Assembly (NCBI GenBank): GCA_001802655.1
Contig: MGZO01000090.1
Span: 2,047-25,874 of the forward strand
Source of the DNA: Hydrogenophilales bacterium RIFOXYD1_FULL_62_11
Lineage (GTDB): Bacteria; Pseudomonadota; Gammaproteobacteria; Burkholderiales; Thiobacillaceae
Length of the DNA: 23,828 bases
Direction of reading: 5' to 3'
Below are positions 1 through 6,519 of this stretch, piece after piece. A program made the position numbers and the translations under genes. Within the stretch, counting starts at the first letter, position 1. Every line of letters starts with the position of its first letter. The notes beneath the pieces were generated by a model. It had not been told where the DNA came from and searched no databases. It saw only the letters and a program-made list of their open reading frames with translations.

Positions 1-839
1 GTGGCAACGGGGCGGGCTGGATCGGTGATCCACTCGCTCCAAGAGCCGGGGTAAAGCCGTGAACCGGGAAGGCCAGCGATTTCCATCGCCAGAATGTTGT
101 GGCAGGCGGTCACGCCGGAGCCGCACATGTGCAGCACCTGCCAGGCCGGGCGGCCCTTGAGCAGCGCCTGGTAGTTTTCGCGCAACGCTTCCGGTGGCAT
201 GAAGGTACCGTCCACGTCGAGATTTTCATCAAAGGGATAATTGATGGCGCCGGGCACGTGACCCGCCACCGGGTCGAGCGGCTCAAACTCGCCAGAGAAA
301 CGGCGATCCGGGCGCGCATCGATGATGAGTTGTTCGCCTGAGCGCGACGCATGCAGGATTTCGTCCGCCGTCACGATCTGGGTGGGTTCCGGCAGGCAGG
401 CGCAGCTTGCCTTGTGCGGCGTCGGCTGTTCGGCGTTGACCGGGCGCTTCTCGCGCAGCCATTTCGGATAGCCTCCGTCCAGCAGCGCCACTCCGGGGTG
501 GCCGAGCCAGCGCATCATCCACCACAGACGGACGGCCATGGCGCCATAGCTATCGTCATACACCACCACCTGCTTGTTGACCCCAACCCCCCATTGGCAC
601 AGTTTTTCAGCCAGCACGTGCGGGTCAGGCAGGGGGTGGCGTCCCGTGGTTTCGCCGATGGGGGCGGAAAGGTCATCGTCAAGGTGCACGTAATGCGCGC
701 CCGGGATGTGGCCCGTCTCGTAGGCTTGGCGGCCTGCCTCGGGGTCAGTGAGGGTGAAGCGGCAATCCAGGACGACCCAGTTCGGATCGTCCAAATGGGC
801 GGCCAGATCTTCAGTGTTTACGAGGGTGTTGCTGAACAT
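1..839 (-). CDS. Two-domain SseA-type sulfurtransferase (rhodanese / 3-mercaptopyruvate type), C-terminus cut by window edge
   Basis: Reading leftwards from ATG at 839, 279 residues are visible with no stop before the left edge; family members are about 280 long, so only a few residues are missing. Two rhodanese domains are seen: an inactive N-terminal one (residues about 8-130, with the motif GHIPGAHYVHLDDDLS) and a catalytic C-terminal one (about 155-279, with GHVPGAINYPF). The active loop is CGSGVTA with nucleophile Cys239. That loop is typical of mercaptopyruvate sulfurtransferases; thiosulfate-preferring rhodaneses usually have CRKGVTA. The enzyme would carry sulfane sulfur as a cysteine persulfide in the cytoplasm. 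It is the last visible gene of the leftward operon with a DsrC paralogue 73 nt upstream, so a role in sulfur delivery to that protein is plausible but inferred. The precise donor cannot be told from sequence. Confidence 0.93.
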   Translation of the reverse strand, partial: MFSNTLVNTEDLAAHLDDPNWVVLDCRFTLTDPEAGRQAYETGHIPGAHYVHLDDDLSAPIGETTGRHPLPDPHVLAEKLCQWGVGVNKQVVVYDDSYGAMAVRLWWMMRWLGHPGVALLDGGYPKWLREKRPVNAEQPTPHKASCACLPEPTQIVTADEILHASRSGEQLIIDARPDRRFSGEFEPLDPVAGHVPGAINYPFDENLDVDGTFMPPEALRENYQALLKGRPAWQVLHMCGSGVTACHNILAMEIAGLPGSRLYPGSWSEWITDPARPVA

Positions 840-865
840 GGGTGGAGCCTTGAAAGTCAGGAGTG

Positions 866-895
866 GAGAGCCGTGCGCACCAACGCCCGGCTCTC
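866..895 (-). other. Intercistronic hairpin between the DsrC-paralogue and sulfurtransferase genes
   Basis: GAGAGCCG (866-873) is perfectly complementary to CGGCTCTC (888-895). A further GCG/CGC pairing (875-877 with 884-886) past one mismatch leaves a six-nt loop. There is no T-tract on the - strand, so it does not look like an intrinsic terminator. An mRNA-processing or stability element is the more likely role. Confidence 0.5.
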
Positions 896-912
896 GGTTC
901 CGGGCTCTGGTA

Positions 913-1245
913 TCAGTAGCCGCCCTTGCCGAAGGGCTTGGGCAGGCCGGCGACGCGGCAGCCCTGGCGAGCAGGCATGTTGGGGAATAGTTCGTACAGC
1001 TTTTTCTTCCAGTCCACGCCTGCGTGCAGCTCATCCAGCTCGGCGACCATATTGCGGAAGTTCGGGGTTTGGCCGTCTTCCTTGTATTTGTCACGCAAAT
1101 AGGCGACAACCTGCAAATGCTCGTCAGTCAGTTTGATGCCTTCAGCTGCGGCGATGACGGGGACAATTTCATCGCTGAAATTGGCTTCCAGCAGGAAGTT
1201 TTCTTCGCCCGTTTCGAGCTCTTCGCCGTTCAACATGTAACCCAT
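913..1245 (-). CDS. DsrC/TusE-family sulfur-carrier paralogue retaining CysB but lacking CysA
   Basis: A 110-residue protein that aligns over its whole length with the true DsrC encoded at 6168-6503, including the C-terminal arm (LYELFP then CRVAGLPKPFG). Canonical DsrC ends in a flexible arm with CysB and, ten residues later, the penultimate CysA. Here CysB is present (in GCRVAGLPKP), but the CysA position is Lys and the tail runs on to KGGY. In the known subfamilies TusE keeps only CysA and RspA keeps neither, so a CysB-only form is atypical. A strong AAGGAG lies 8 nt before the ATG. It sits 38 nt after the Cas6-like gene and before a sulfurtransferase. It cannot form the CysA-CysB disulfide or trisulfide of the DsrC cycle. 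It may be a regulator, an assembly partner or a CysB-based carrier; this is inferred. Confidence 0.93.
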   Translation of the reverse strand: MGYMLNGEELETGEENFLLEANFSDEIVPVIAAAEGIKLTDEHLQVVAYLRDKYKEDGQTPNFRNMVAELDELHAGVDWKKKLYELFPNMPARQGCRVAGLPKPFGKGGY

Positions 1246-1283
1246 GATTACTTCTCCTTTTCGGTTGGTTGCAAAAAATGATT

Positions 1284-1943
1284 CTAAATATTGGCCTGAA
1301 CAACCGGCGCAATGGATTTGTGCGGAATAAAAATTCCGCAGCCTAACAAACGGTTGCGTCCCATGCCCTCATCCTGCAATTGCAGGGACTTGTGTGGGGG
1401 AACATCGTGCAGCATCAGGCTGTAGCCAAATAATGGCCCGGACGCGCTTTTCAAGGTTTGTCGCTTGCCGCAAATAAACCCGCAGCGGATCTGGAAATGA
1501 CCATCCAGCTCGCGCATGACATCCTGCACGAATTGTTCTTCACTGGCGCTGCCTGTGTCAACGAAATGGGCGTAGATGTTGGCAAACGGGCTAAAAGCAC
1601 GCGTTTTGAAGTTGCCAATCTGCAATGCATGGCCAGCCAAATCGAGTTTTTGTCCGACCAGGTGCTGCAGATCATCCACACGTGTTTTGGGCGCACGAAT
1701 TGCAAGCTTGGTCCGACGATTCATATTGAGCGTGATATCGCCAATATTGGATTCAGCTCCCCTGATCTGCTGGATGCCGATACGAGGGTCTTCGCCCAGC
1801 CAGGGCAATAGTTCGACCAATGAAGTACAGAGCAGCAGCGCGTTGTCGGCCGGTATGGTTGTGCCCACCAGATCGAACTGAAGGTCGATCATCTCGGGAA
1901 CGTATACCTCAGGCTTGTCTTCGGGCCAGCTTGTCCAGTTCAC
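1284..1943 (-). CDS. Stand-alone Cas6/Cmx6-like (type I-MYXAN) RAMP protein
   Basis: A 219-residue protein recognised by family pattern as the Cas6 relative Cmx6. Recognisable blocks are LVGTTIPADNALLL near the N-terminus, LLPWLGEDPRIGIQQIRG (about 46-63), an AGHALQIG segment, a YAHFV strand, and the C-terminal glycine-rich loop SLQLQDEGMGRNRLLGCGIF, which resembles the RAMP RNA-binding loop. Cas6 enzymes cleave CRISPR transcripts at repeat hairpins. No cas gene or repeat array is present in the window, so a CRISPR role is unsupported here. The start is GTG at 1943, overlapping the TGA of the upstream small gene by four nt, which implies translational coupling. An internal ATG 17 codons later is a weaker alternative. 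Catalytic residues of this subfamily are not assigned here. Its location in an operon with DsrC-like and sulfurtransferase genes is the oddity. Confidence 0.85.
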   Translation of the reverse strand: MNWTSWPEDKPEVYVPEMIDLQFDLVGTTIPADNALLLCTSLVELLPWLGEDPRIGIQQIRGAESNIGDITLNMNRRTKLAIRAPKTRVDDLQHLVGQKLDLAGHALQIGNFKTRAFSPFANIYAHFVDTGSASEEQFVQDVMRELDGHFQIRCGFICGKRQTLKSASGPLFGYSLMLHDVPPHKSLQLQDEGMGRNRLLGCGIFIPHKSIAPVVQANI

Positions 1944-2161
1944 GGTACATCACCGGCGTGTTCCGTAGCCCATGCATGCATGATGTCAGCCCACTTCTGC
2001 GCGCTTCCGGGATCAACTTCGAAAATAGTAAAGCGTTTGTTTTCACGAATTCGGATACGCAGAAAAGGAACGCCACCAGATTCGTTAACAAAATTTTGAA
2101 ACTCGATTTCCTGCCCCCCGAACGGGAGGCGAAATTTGTCAATTGAAGTGGTCTCTGGCAT
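1940..2161 (-). CDS. Small conserved-looking protein of unknown function, 73 aa
   Basis: I do not recognise this family with certainty. From ATG at 2161 it encodes 73 residues (MPETTSIDKF...), soluble, without cysteine, signal peptide or membrane segment. It has an alternating hydrophobic/charged block (FLRIRIRENKRFTIFEVD) suggesting beta strands, then a helix with two tryptophans (AQKWADIMHAWATEH). That is an alpha/beta mini-domain. A TTG three codons upstream (2170) is an alternative start; neither has a clear ribosome binding site. Its TGA overlaps the GTG start of the Cas6-like gene (GTGA), so the two are almost certainly co-translated and may act together. It is the promoter-proximal gene of the leftward operon. 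Confidence 0.72.
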   Translation of the reverse strand: MPETTSIDKFRLPFGGQEIEFQNFVNESGGVPFLRIRIRENKRFTIFEVDPGSAQKWADIMHAWATEHAGDVP

Positions 2162-2228
2162 GGATGGCAATATCGAACAATGATTGAGTCTCTTCGTTTA
2201 CAACGAATAAACAAGTGGGAATGGAAAT

Positions 2229-2255
2229 AGGGTTGTTTACAGGCATTTCAACCCT
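2229..2255. repeat. Inverted repeat AGGGTTG-N13-CAACCCT
   Basis: Perfect 7-bp arms at 2229-2235 and 2249-2255, separated by 13 nt, in the divergent regulatory region. The arms share GGTTG/CAACC with the palindrome at 2400-2413. A candidate operator for a dimeric regulator, or a weak hairpin; function is inferred. Confidence 0.4.
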
Positions 2256-2399
2256 GTTTGCAGCAAGGGCTTGCGTCTTCAACAATATTTTAATACTCTT
2301 ATGGATTCTTGTGGCGGCCGATCTATTGGCGACCCTGGTGTCCCATGTAGCACGTCAACAGAGCATTACCAGGATGGGCGAGTAAAGATACTTCATTTG

Positions 2400-2413
2400 G
2401 GTTGATGTCAACC
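2400..2413. repeat. Palindrome GGTTGA-TG-TCAACC upstream of dsrA
   Basis: Perfect 6-bp arms (2400-2405, 2408-2413) around a 2-nt centre, 130 nt upstream of the dsrA start. The short centre makes a DNA-level operator more likely than an RNA hairpin. Shares its half-site core with the repeat at 2229-2255. Confidence 0.45.
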
Positions 2414-2542
2414 TACCCGTATGGAGTAGTTCGTTTACCCAAGAGAATGATGGTAGTGAGGCTGCCAAGCCAATACGATGCGGGAATACCGTTGGGCAGT
2501 TGCCTGAGCGGGCATTTCGAAATTTTCTTAGGAGAGAAGACC

Positions 2543-3844
2543 ATGGCAAAGCAAATGATTGATACGCCCAATCTGGACCAACTCGAGAGCGGCCCGTGGC
2601 CCAGTTTCGTGACTGGCCTGAAGCGTTTGGCAAAAGACAATGACATGATGGTTGACCTGATGGGTCAGTTGGAGACGTCATACCAGACCAAATTCGGTTA
2701 CTGGAAAGGCGGTACGGTTGGTGTGTTTGGCTACGGTGGTGGCGTGATCCCCCGCTTCACTGAGCTGAAAGATGCAGACCACAAGCCGTTGTTCCCCGAA
2801 GCTGCCGAATTCCATACCCTGCGCGTTCAACCGCCTGCGGGCATGCATTACAGTTCCGACCTGTTGCGCAAGATGTGTGACGTCTGGTCGGCGACGGGTG
2901 GTTCCGGTCTGATTGCGTTCCATGGCCAGTCCGGCGACATCATGTTCCAGGGTATCAAGACGGCTGATGTGCAGGGCGCGTTCGATGCTTTCAACGAAAT
3001 GGGTTTCGACCTGGGTGGTGCGGGTCCCGCGCTGCGTACGTCGATGTCCTGTGTGGGTGCTTCGCGTTGCGAAATGTCCTGCTACGACGAAGCCAAAGCA
3101 TTGCGCACTGTCATTAATAACAACCTGGATGACATGCATCGTCCTTCGCTGCCCTATAAGTTCAAATTCAAATTCTCCGGTTGCCCGAATGACTGCATGA
3201 ACGCCATTCAGCGTTCCGACATGGCGACCATCGGCACTTGGCGCGACAATATTCGCGTGAACGAGGCGCAGGTTCAGGATTATTACAAAGCGCACGGCAT
3301 GACCGATCTGGTCAACGACGTGGTCAGCAAGTGCCCGACCAAGGCAATTACCCTGGTTAAGGCAAGCGATGTCAAGGCGGCTGCAAGCGTGTCGGTTGCC
3401 AATCTGGGCGACGGCAATGCAATGTGCATCGACAATAAAAACTGCGTGCGCTGCATGCATTGCCTGAACGTCATCCCTGGCGGTCTGTTGCCTGGTGTGG
3501 ACAAGGGCGTGTCGATTCTGGTTGGTGGCAAGGGCGTGCTGAAGATCGGCGCGTCCATGGGTACCGTGGTGATTCCGTTCATGAAGTTGGAGTCGGATGA
3601 GGACTTCGAGAAGCTGAATGAGCTGGCGCGCAATATTCTCGACTTCTTTGCGGAAAACGCGCTGGAGCATGAGCGCACCGGTGAAATGATTGAGCGGATT
3701 GGTCTGACCAACTTCCTTGAAGGTCTGGATATTCCGGTTGATCCCAACATGATCAGCTCGCCGCGTTCCAATCCTTACTTCCGTTCCGATGATTGGGATG
3801 AGCAGGTCGAGAAGTGGAACGAATACAAGCAGTCCGCTGCTTAA
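2543..3844 (+). CDS. dsrA: Reverse-type dissimilatory sulfite reductase, alpha subunit
   Basis: A 433-residue cytoplasmic subunit of the siroheme sulfite reductase that here would run oxidatively, turning DsrC-bound sulfur into sulfite. The siroheme-[4Fe-4S] motif is complete: Cys170-X5-Cys176 (CVGASRC) and Cys214-X3-Cys218 (CPNDC). An inserted ferredoxin domain carries Cys264 (CPTKAI), Cys295, Cys301, Cys304 and Cys307 (CIDNKNCVRCMHC). The ATG at 2543 is chosen because AGGAG lies 8 nt upstream and MAKQMIDTPNLDQL fits the family N-terminus; the in-frame upstream extension does not. First gene of the dsr operon, followed by dsrB after 82 nt. Assignment to the oxidative rather than reductive type rests on the linked dsrEFH and dsrL genes, which mark sulfur oxidisers. 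Confidence 0.98.
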   Translation: MAKQMIDTPNLDQLESGPWPSFVTGLKRLAKDNDMMVDLMGQLETSYQTKFGYWKGGTVGVFGYGGGVIPRFTELKDADHKPLFPEAAEFHTLRVQPPAGMHYSSDLLRKMCDVWSATGGSGLIAFHGQSGDIMFQGIKTADVQGAFDAFNEMGFDLGGAGPALRTSMSCVGASRCEMSCYDEAKALRTVINNNLDDMHRPSLPYKFKFKFSGCPNDCMNAIQRSDMATIGTWRDNIRVNEAQVQDYYKAHGMTDLVNDVVSKCPTKAITLVKASDVKAAASVSVANLGDGNAMCIDNKNCVRCMHCLNVIPGGLLPGVDKGVSILVGGKGVLKIGASMGTVVIPFMKLESDEDFEKLNELARNILDFFAENALEHERTGEMIERIGLTNFLEGLDIPVDPNMISSPRSNPYFRSDDWDEQVEKWNEYKQSAA

Positions 3845-3856
3845 GGTTTTACTTGT

Positions 3857-3884
3857 CGCGGGCCCGGCGCGAGCCGGTCCCGTG
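3857..3884 (+). other. GNRA-capped hairpin between dsrA and dsrB
   Basis: CGGGCCCGGC (3859-3868) pairs with GCCGGTCCCG (3873-3882) with one mismatch around a GCGA tetraloop. Two further pairs extend it to 3857/3884. No T-tract follows, so it is not an intrinsic terminator. It probably stabilises or demarcates dsrA and dsrB on the polycistronic mRNA. Confidence 0.6.
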
Positions 3885-3926
3885 GATTGAATCAGCTTTA
3901 TGCGTTAATTAAGGCGGAGAAATAAA

Positions 3927-4997
3927 ATGGCAGAACTGCGTCCGCCTATCGAATCCGGTGCTCCGGATCCGATGCCCTACATGCACCCCGTAATGGTGAA
4001 AAACTATGGCAAGTGGGCTTTCCACAGCCATCCGAAGCCGGGTGTTCTTTATCATCGCGCCGAGTCCGGCGACGAAGTCTGGACAGTTAAGGCTGGTACA
4101 GCGCGTCAGATGGACCACTACACCATCCGTGAGCTGGCTGACATTGCAGACCAGTATGGTGACGGTTTCGTGCGATTCACTGCACGCTCCAACATCGAGT
4201 ACATGGTTGCTGACGGCGCCAAGGTCGAGCCGCTGATCAAGGCGTTGAACGACAAGGGTTACCCCATTGGCGGTACCGCCAACTCGGTGTCCATGATTGC
4301 ACACACCCAGGGTTGGTTGCACTGTGACATCCCCGGCACCGACGCTTCCGGCGTTGTCAAGGCGCTGATGGATGAGTTGTATGACGACTTCGTCAAGTGC
4401 GAGATGCCCAACCGCGTCAAGCTCTCTACCTCCTGCTGCGAAATTAACTGCGGCGGACAGGCTGACATCGCCATTATTGTTCAGCACACCAAGCCGCCGA
4501 AGATCAACCATGACTTGGTTGCCAACGTGTGTGAGCGTCCGTCTGTCGTGGCGCGTTGCCCGGTGGCCGCGATCCGTCCCGCGCTTGTGAACGGCAAGCC
4601 TTCGCTGGAAGTCGACGAGAAAAAGTGCATTTGCTGTGGCGCTTGTTTCCCTCCGTGCCCGCCAATGCAGATCAACGATCCCGAGCACTCAAAGATTGCG
4701 ATCTGGGTCGGTGGCAAGAACTCCAACGCTCGTTCCAAGCCGACTTTCCACAAACTGGTTGCATCGGGCCTGCCGAACAATGCACCGCGCTGGCCGGAGG
4801 TTTCTGAAGTCGTCAAAAAGATCCTTGCAACCTACAAGGAAGACGGCAAGCCGTGGGAGCGCATGATTGACTGGATCGACCGCATTGGTTGGCCTGCGTT
4901 CTTTGAGAAGACCGGTCTGCCCTTCACCAAATATCACATTGATAACTGGCGTGGTGGTCGTGCCAACCTGAACGCTTCTGCGCATATCCGCTTCTAA
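3927..4997 (+). CDS. dsrB: Reverse-type dissimilatory sulfite reductase, beta subunit
   Basis: A 356-residue partner of DsrA in the alpha2beta2 enzyme. Seen in the sequence: Cys170, Cys171 and Cys175 (TSCCEINCGG), where the DsrB siroheme-[4Fe-4S] site is expected, Cys211 (RCPVAAIRP), and a ferredoxin segment Cys234, Cys236, Cys237, Cys240, Cys244 (CICCGACFPPC) binding an additional [4Fe-4S] cluster. ATG at 3927 has a GGCGGAG sequence just upstream. The gene ends 70 nt before dsrE, with a hairpin in between. Family membership is clear from motifs and pairing with dsrA. Confidence 0.98.
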   Translation: MAELRPPIESGAPDPMPYMHPVMVKNYGKWAFHSHPKPGVLYHRAESGDEVWTVKAGTARQMDHYTIRELADIADQYGDGFVRFTARSNIEYMVADGAKVEPLIKALNDKGYPIGGTANSVSMIAHTQGWLHCDIPGTDASGVVKALMDELYDDFVKCEMPNRVKLSTSCCEINCGGQADIAIIVQHTKPPKINHDLVANVCERPSVVARCPVAAIRPALVNGKPSLEVDEKKCICCGACFPPCPPMQINDPEHSKIAIWVGGKNSNARSKPTFHKLVASGLPNNAPRWPEVSEVVKKILATYKEDGKPWERMIDWIDRIGWPAFFEKTGLPFTKYHIDNWRGGRANLNASAHIRF

Positions 4998-5009
4998 TTA
5001 AAGTGGCCT

Positions 5010-5036
5010 CCTCCCCGCGATTTTTTGCGGGGGAGG
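5010..5036 (+). other. GC-rich hairpin between dsrB and dsrE
   Basis: CCTCCCCGC (5010-5018) pairs with GCGGGGGAGG (5027-5036) with one bulged G, around a GATTTTTT loop. The T run is in the loop, not after the stem, so it is not a standard terminator. Likely an mRNA stability or processing element ahead of the DsrE ribosome binding site (GGAG, 5057-5060). Confidence 0.55.
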
Positions 5037-5067
5037 TTGATATAGCATTATCTTTTGGAGTGGTTAC

Positions 5068-5427
5068 ATGCAATTCGGTATTCTTGTAAACGAAGGGCCT
5101 TACAGTCATCAAGCAAGTGACTCTGCCTATCTTTTTGCGCGCACTGCGCTTGAAAAGGGCTATAAAGTTCCCCGTATTTTTTTCTATCACGATGGCGTGT
5201 ATAACGCATCGCGTCTGGCCACACCGCCCCAGGATGATCGTAACGTAGGCGCACGCTGGTCCAAGTTAGCGGCCGATTATGGTGTCGACCTGGTTGTGTG
5301 TGTTGCTGCCGCGCAGCGCCGTGGTATCACCGATGGCGTTCTTGGCGACAATTTTCGCATCTCTGGTTTGGGGCAGTTGGTGGAAATGGGCATTCAGTAC
5401 GACCGTCTCGTGACGTTCGGTGATTAA
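5068..5427 (+). CDS. dsrE: Sulfur-transfer protein DsrE (DsrEFH alpha-type subunit)
   Basis: A 119-residue cytoplasmic protein, the sulfur-carrying subunit of the DsrE2F2H2 hexamer (homologue of TusD). The conserved persulfide-bearing cysteine is in place as Cys78 (DLVVCVAAAQRRGI), the same number as in the studied Allochromatium protein. It accepts sulfane sulfur upstream and hands it to DsrC. ATG at 5068 has GGAG 7 nt upstream. Followed by dsrF after 11 nt. Confidence 0.97.
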   Translation: MQFGILVNEGPYSHQASDSAYLFARTALEKGYKVPRIFFYHDGVYNASRLATPPQDDRNVGARWSKLAADYGVDLVVCVAAAQRRGITDGVLGDNFRISGLGQLVEMGIQYDRLVTFGD

Positions 5428-5438
5428 GGAAATACGGG

Positions 5439-5834
5439 ATGAGTGATATGGATGAGATGGAAGACGGTTCTGGGATCGTCAAGAAATTTATGTTCCTGAA
5501 CCGGAAAGCCCCGCACGGTACCGTGTATGCGCTGGAAGGTCTGGAGGTTGTGCTGATTACGGCGGCATTTGATCAGGACGTTAGCATGGTGTTTACCGAC
5601 GACGGTGTATATCAATTGTTGAAGGGTATCGACACCAAGGGCATTGAAGTTAAGGATTTTTCCAAGACTTATCGCGCTCTTGATGGCTATGACATTGAAA
5701 AACTCTACGTTGATCAAGCGTCGATGGATGCACGCGGCTTGGTCGAGGATGACCTGATTGTTGATGTGACGGTGCTCTCCGTCGATGAGATGGCTAATCT
5801 CATGGCTGAGCAAGACGTTGTAATCAGCTTTTAA
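5439..5834 (+). CDS. dsrF: DsrF subunit of the DsrEFH sulfur-transfer hexamer
   Basis: A 131-residue TusC-like subunit of the DsrEFH complex. It shows the DsrE/F fold pattern (KKFMFLNRKAPHGTVYALE and FTDDGVYQLLKG). The chain contains no cysteine at all, so it is structural rather than a sulfur carrier, leaving DsrE Cys78 and the DsrH cysteine as the reactive sites. AAGGA stands 8 nt before ATG 5439. Spacing of 11 nt to dsrH supports tight co-expression. Confidence 0.96.
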   Translation: MSDMDEMEDGSGIVKKFMFLNRKAPHGTVYALEGLEVVLITAAFDQDVSMVFTDDGVYQLLKGIDTKGIEVKDFSKTYRALDGYDIEKLYVDQASMDARGLVEDDLIVDVTVLSVDEMANLMAEQDVVISF

Positions 5835-5845
5835 AGGGATTGAAC

Positions 5846-6145
5846 ATGCTGCATATTGTGAATAAATCGGCCACAGATCGCGGATCGCTTGAAAGCTGTC
5901 TCGCTATGGCCACCAAAGGTTCTGCTGTTTTGCTGATTGAAGACGCGGTCTACGCGGCAACGACTGGCGGCACGGCAGCAGCGAAAATCCAGGCAGCAGC
6001 GGCTGACCTCAAGATTTACGCACTCGGTCCTGATCTGGCGGCGCGCGGCATGGCTGCGCGTGTGCTGGACGGAGTCAATGTCGTGGATTACGCTGGTTTT
6101 GTGGATCTGGTCGCAGAACACAAAAGCTGCCAGTCTTGGCTGTAA
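5846..6145 (+). CDS. dsrH: DsrH subunit of the DsrEFH sulfur-transfer hexamer
   Basis: A 99-residue TusB-like subunit (MLHIVNKSATDRGSLESCLA). Its single N-terminal conserved cysteine is residue 18 from the ATG at 5846, equivalent to Cys20 of the Allochromatium protein. A TTG two codons upstream (5840) would give exactly Cys20, but the ATG has AAAGGG at a proper 7-nt spacing and is preferred. A second cysteine lies near the C-terminus. Sits between dsrF and dsrC. Confidence 0.95.
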   Translation: MLHIVNKSATDRGSLESCLAMATKGSAVLLIEDAVYAATTGGTAAAKIQAAAADLKIYALGPDLAARGMAARVLDGVNVVDYAGFVDLVAEHKSCQSWL

Positions 6146-6167
6146 TTTAATTTAAAGGAGTAATGCT

Positions 6168-6503
6168 ATGCCCATGGTGAACATCGCCGGTAAGGACTAC
6201 GAAGTTGACGAAGAAGGCTATCTGATCGACTTGTCGCAATGGAACGAAGATATTGCCAAGTATATGGCTGTCGAAGAAAAAGTTGAACTGACGGAAGGTC
6301 ACTGGGAAGTGGTGAACTTCCTGCGTGAATATTACGCTGAGTATCAGATTGCGCCTGCAGTGCGTGTTCTGACCAAGGCAATCGGCAAAAAGCTCGGACC
6401 CGATAAAGGCAACAACAAGTACTTGTATGAGTTGTTTCCCTACGGTCCGGCAAAACAGGCTTGTAAGATTGCTGGCCTGCCGAAGCCTACTGGCTGTATC
6501 TAA
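6168..6503 (+). CDS. dsrC: DsrC, sulfur carrier protein of the Dsr pathway
   Basis: A 111-residue small protein that carries sulfur as persulfide or trisulfide between DsrEFH, DsrAB and the DsrMKJOP complex. Both key cysteines of the C-terminal swinging arm are present: CysB = Cys99 and CysA = Cys110 (ACKIAGLPKPTGCI), ten residues apart, which is diagnostic for true DsrC. AAAGGAG lies 7 nt before ATG 6168, the strongest ribosome binding site in the operon, in keeping with the high abundance known for DsrC. A perfect hairpin follows the stop. A CysA-less paralogue is encoded at 913-1245. Confidence 0.98.
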   Translation: MPMVNIAGKDYEVDEEGYLIDLSQWNEDIAKYMAVEEKVELTEGHWEVVNFLREYYAEYQIAPAVRVLTKAIGKKLGPDKGNNKYLYELFPYGPAKQACKIAGLPKPTGCI

Positions 6504-6519
6504 GGTCTAAAGCATTCGG

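Larger units (their letters stand above)
2162..2542. promoter_or_regulatory. Divergent intergenic region between the Cas6-like operon and dsrA
   Basis: This 381-nt non-coding stretch must hold the promoters for the leftward operon and the rightward dsr operon. It is AT-richer than its flanks around 2280-2310 (AACAATATTTTAATACTC), where a -10 could lie, but I see no convincing sigma-70 pair. It contains two inverted repeats listed separately. A frame continuous with dsrA runs upstream to 2402 but has no family similarity. The dsrA ribosome binding site AGGAG is at 2530-2534. Confidence 0.6.

Noticed and set aside
351..1136. 261-codon open frame on the + strand over the sulfurtransferase and DsrC-paralogue genes
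   Set aside because: Antisense shadow of two clearly recognised - strand genes; the predicted protein has low-complexity, no recognisable domain.
2402..2542. In-frame upstream extension of dsrA by 47 codons
   Set aside because: Begins at TTG without a ribosome binding site, has no family similarity, and the ATG at 2543 has a good AGGAG at proper spacing.
1284..2542. CRISPR repeat array expected near the Cas6-like gene
   Set aside because: I looked for regularly spaced direct repeats around it and in the divergent region and saw none.
2678..3670. 330-codon - strand open frame inside dsrA
   Set aside because: Complement shadow of a highly conserved gene, with the His/Asn-rich bias typical of antisense frames.
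3909..4688. 259-codon - strand open frame inside dsrB
   Set aside because: Antisense shadow; no domain, and dsrB on the other strand has every expected motif.
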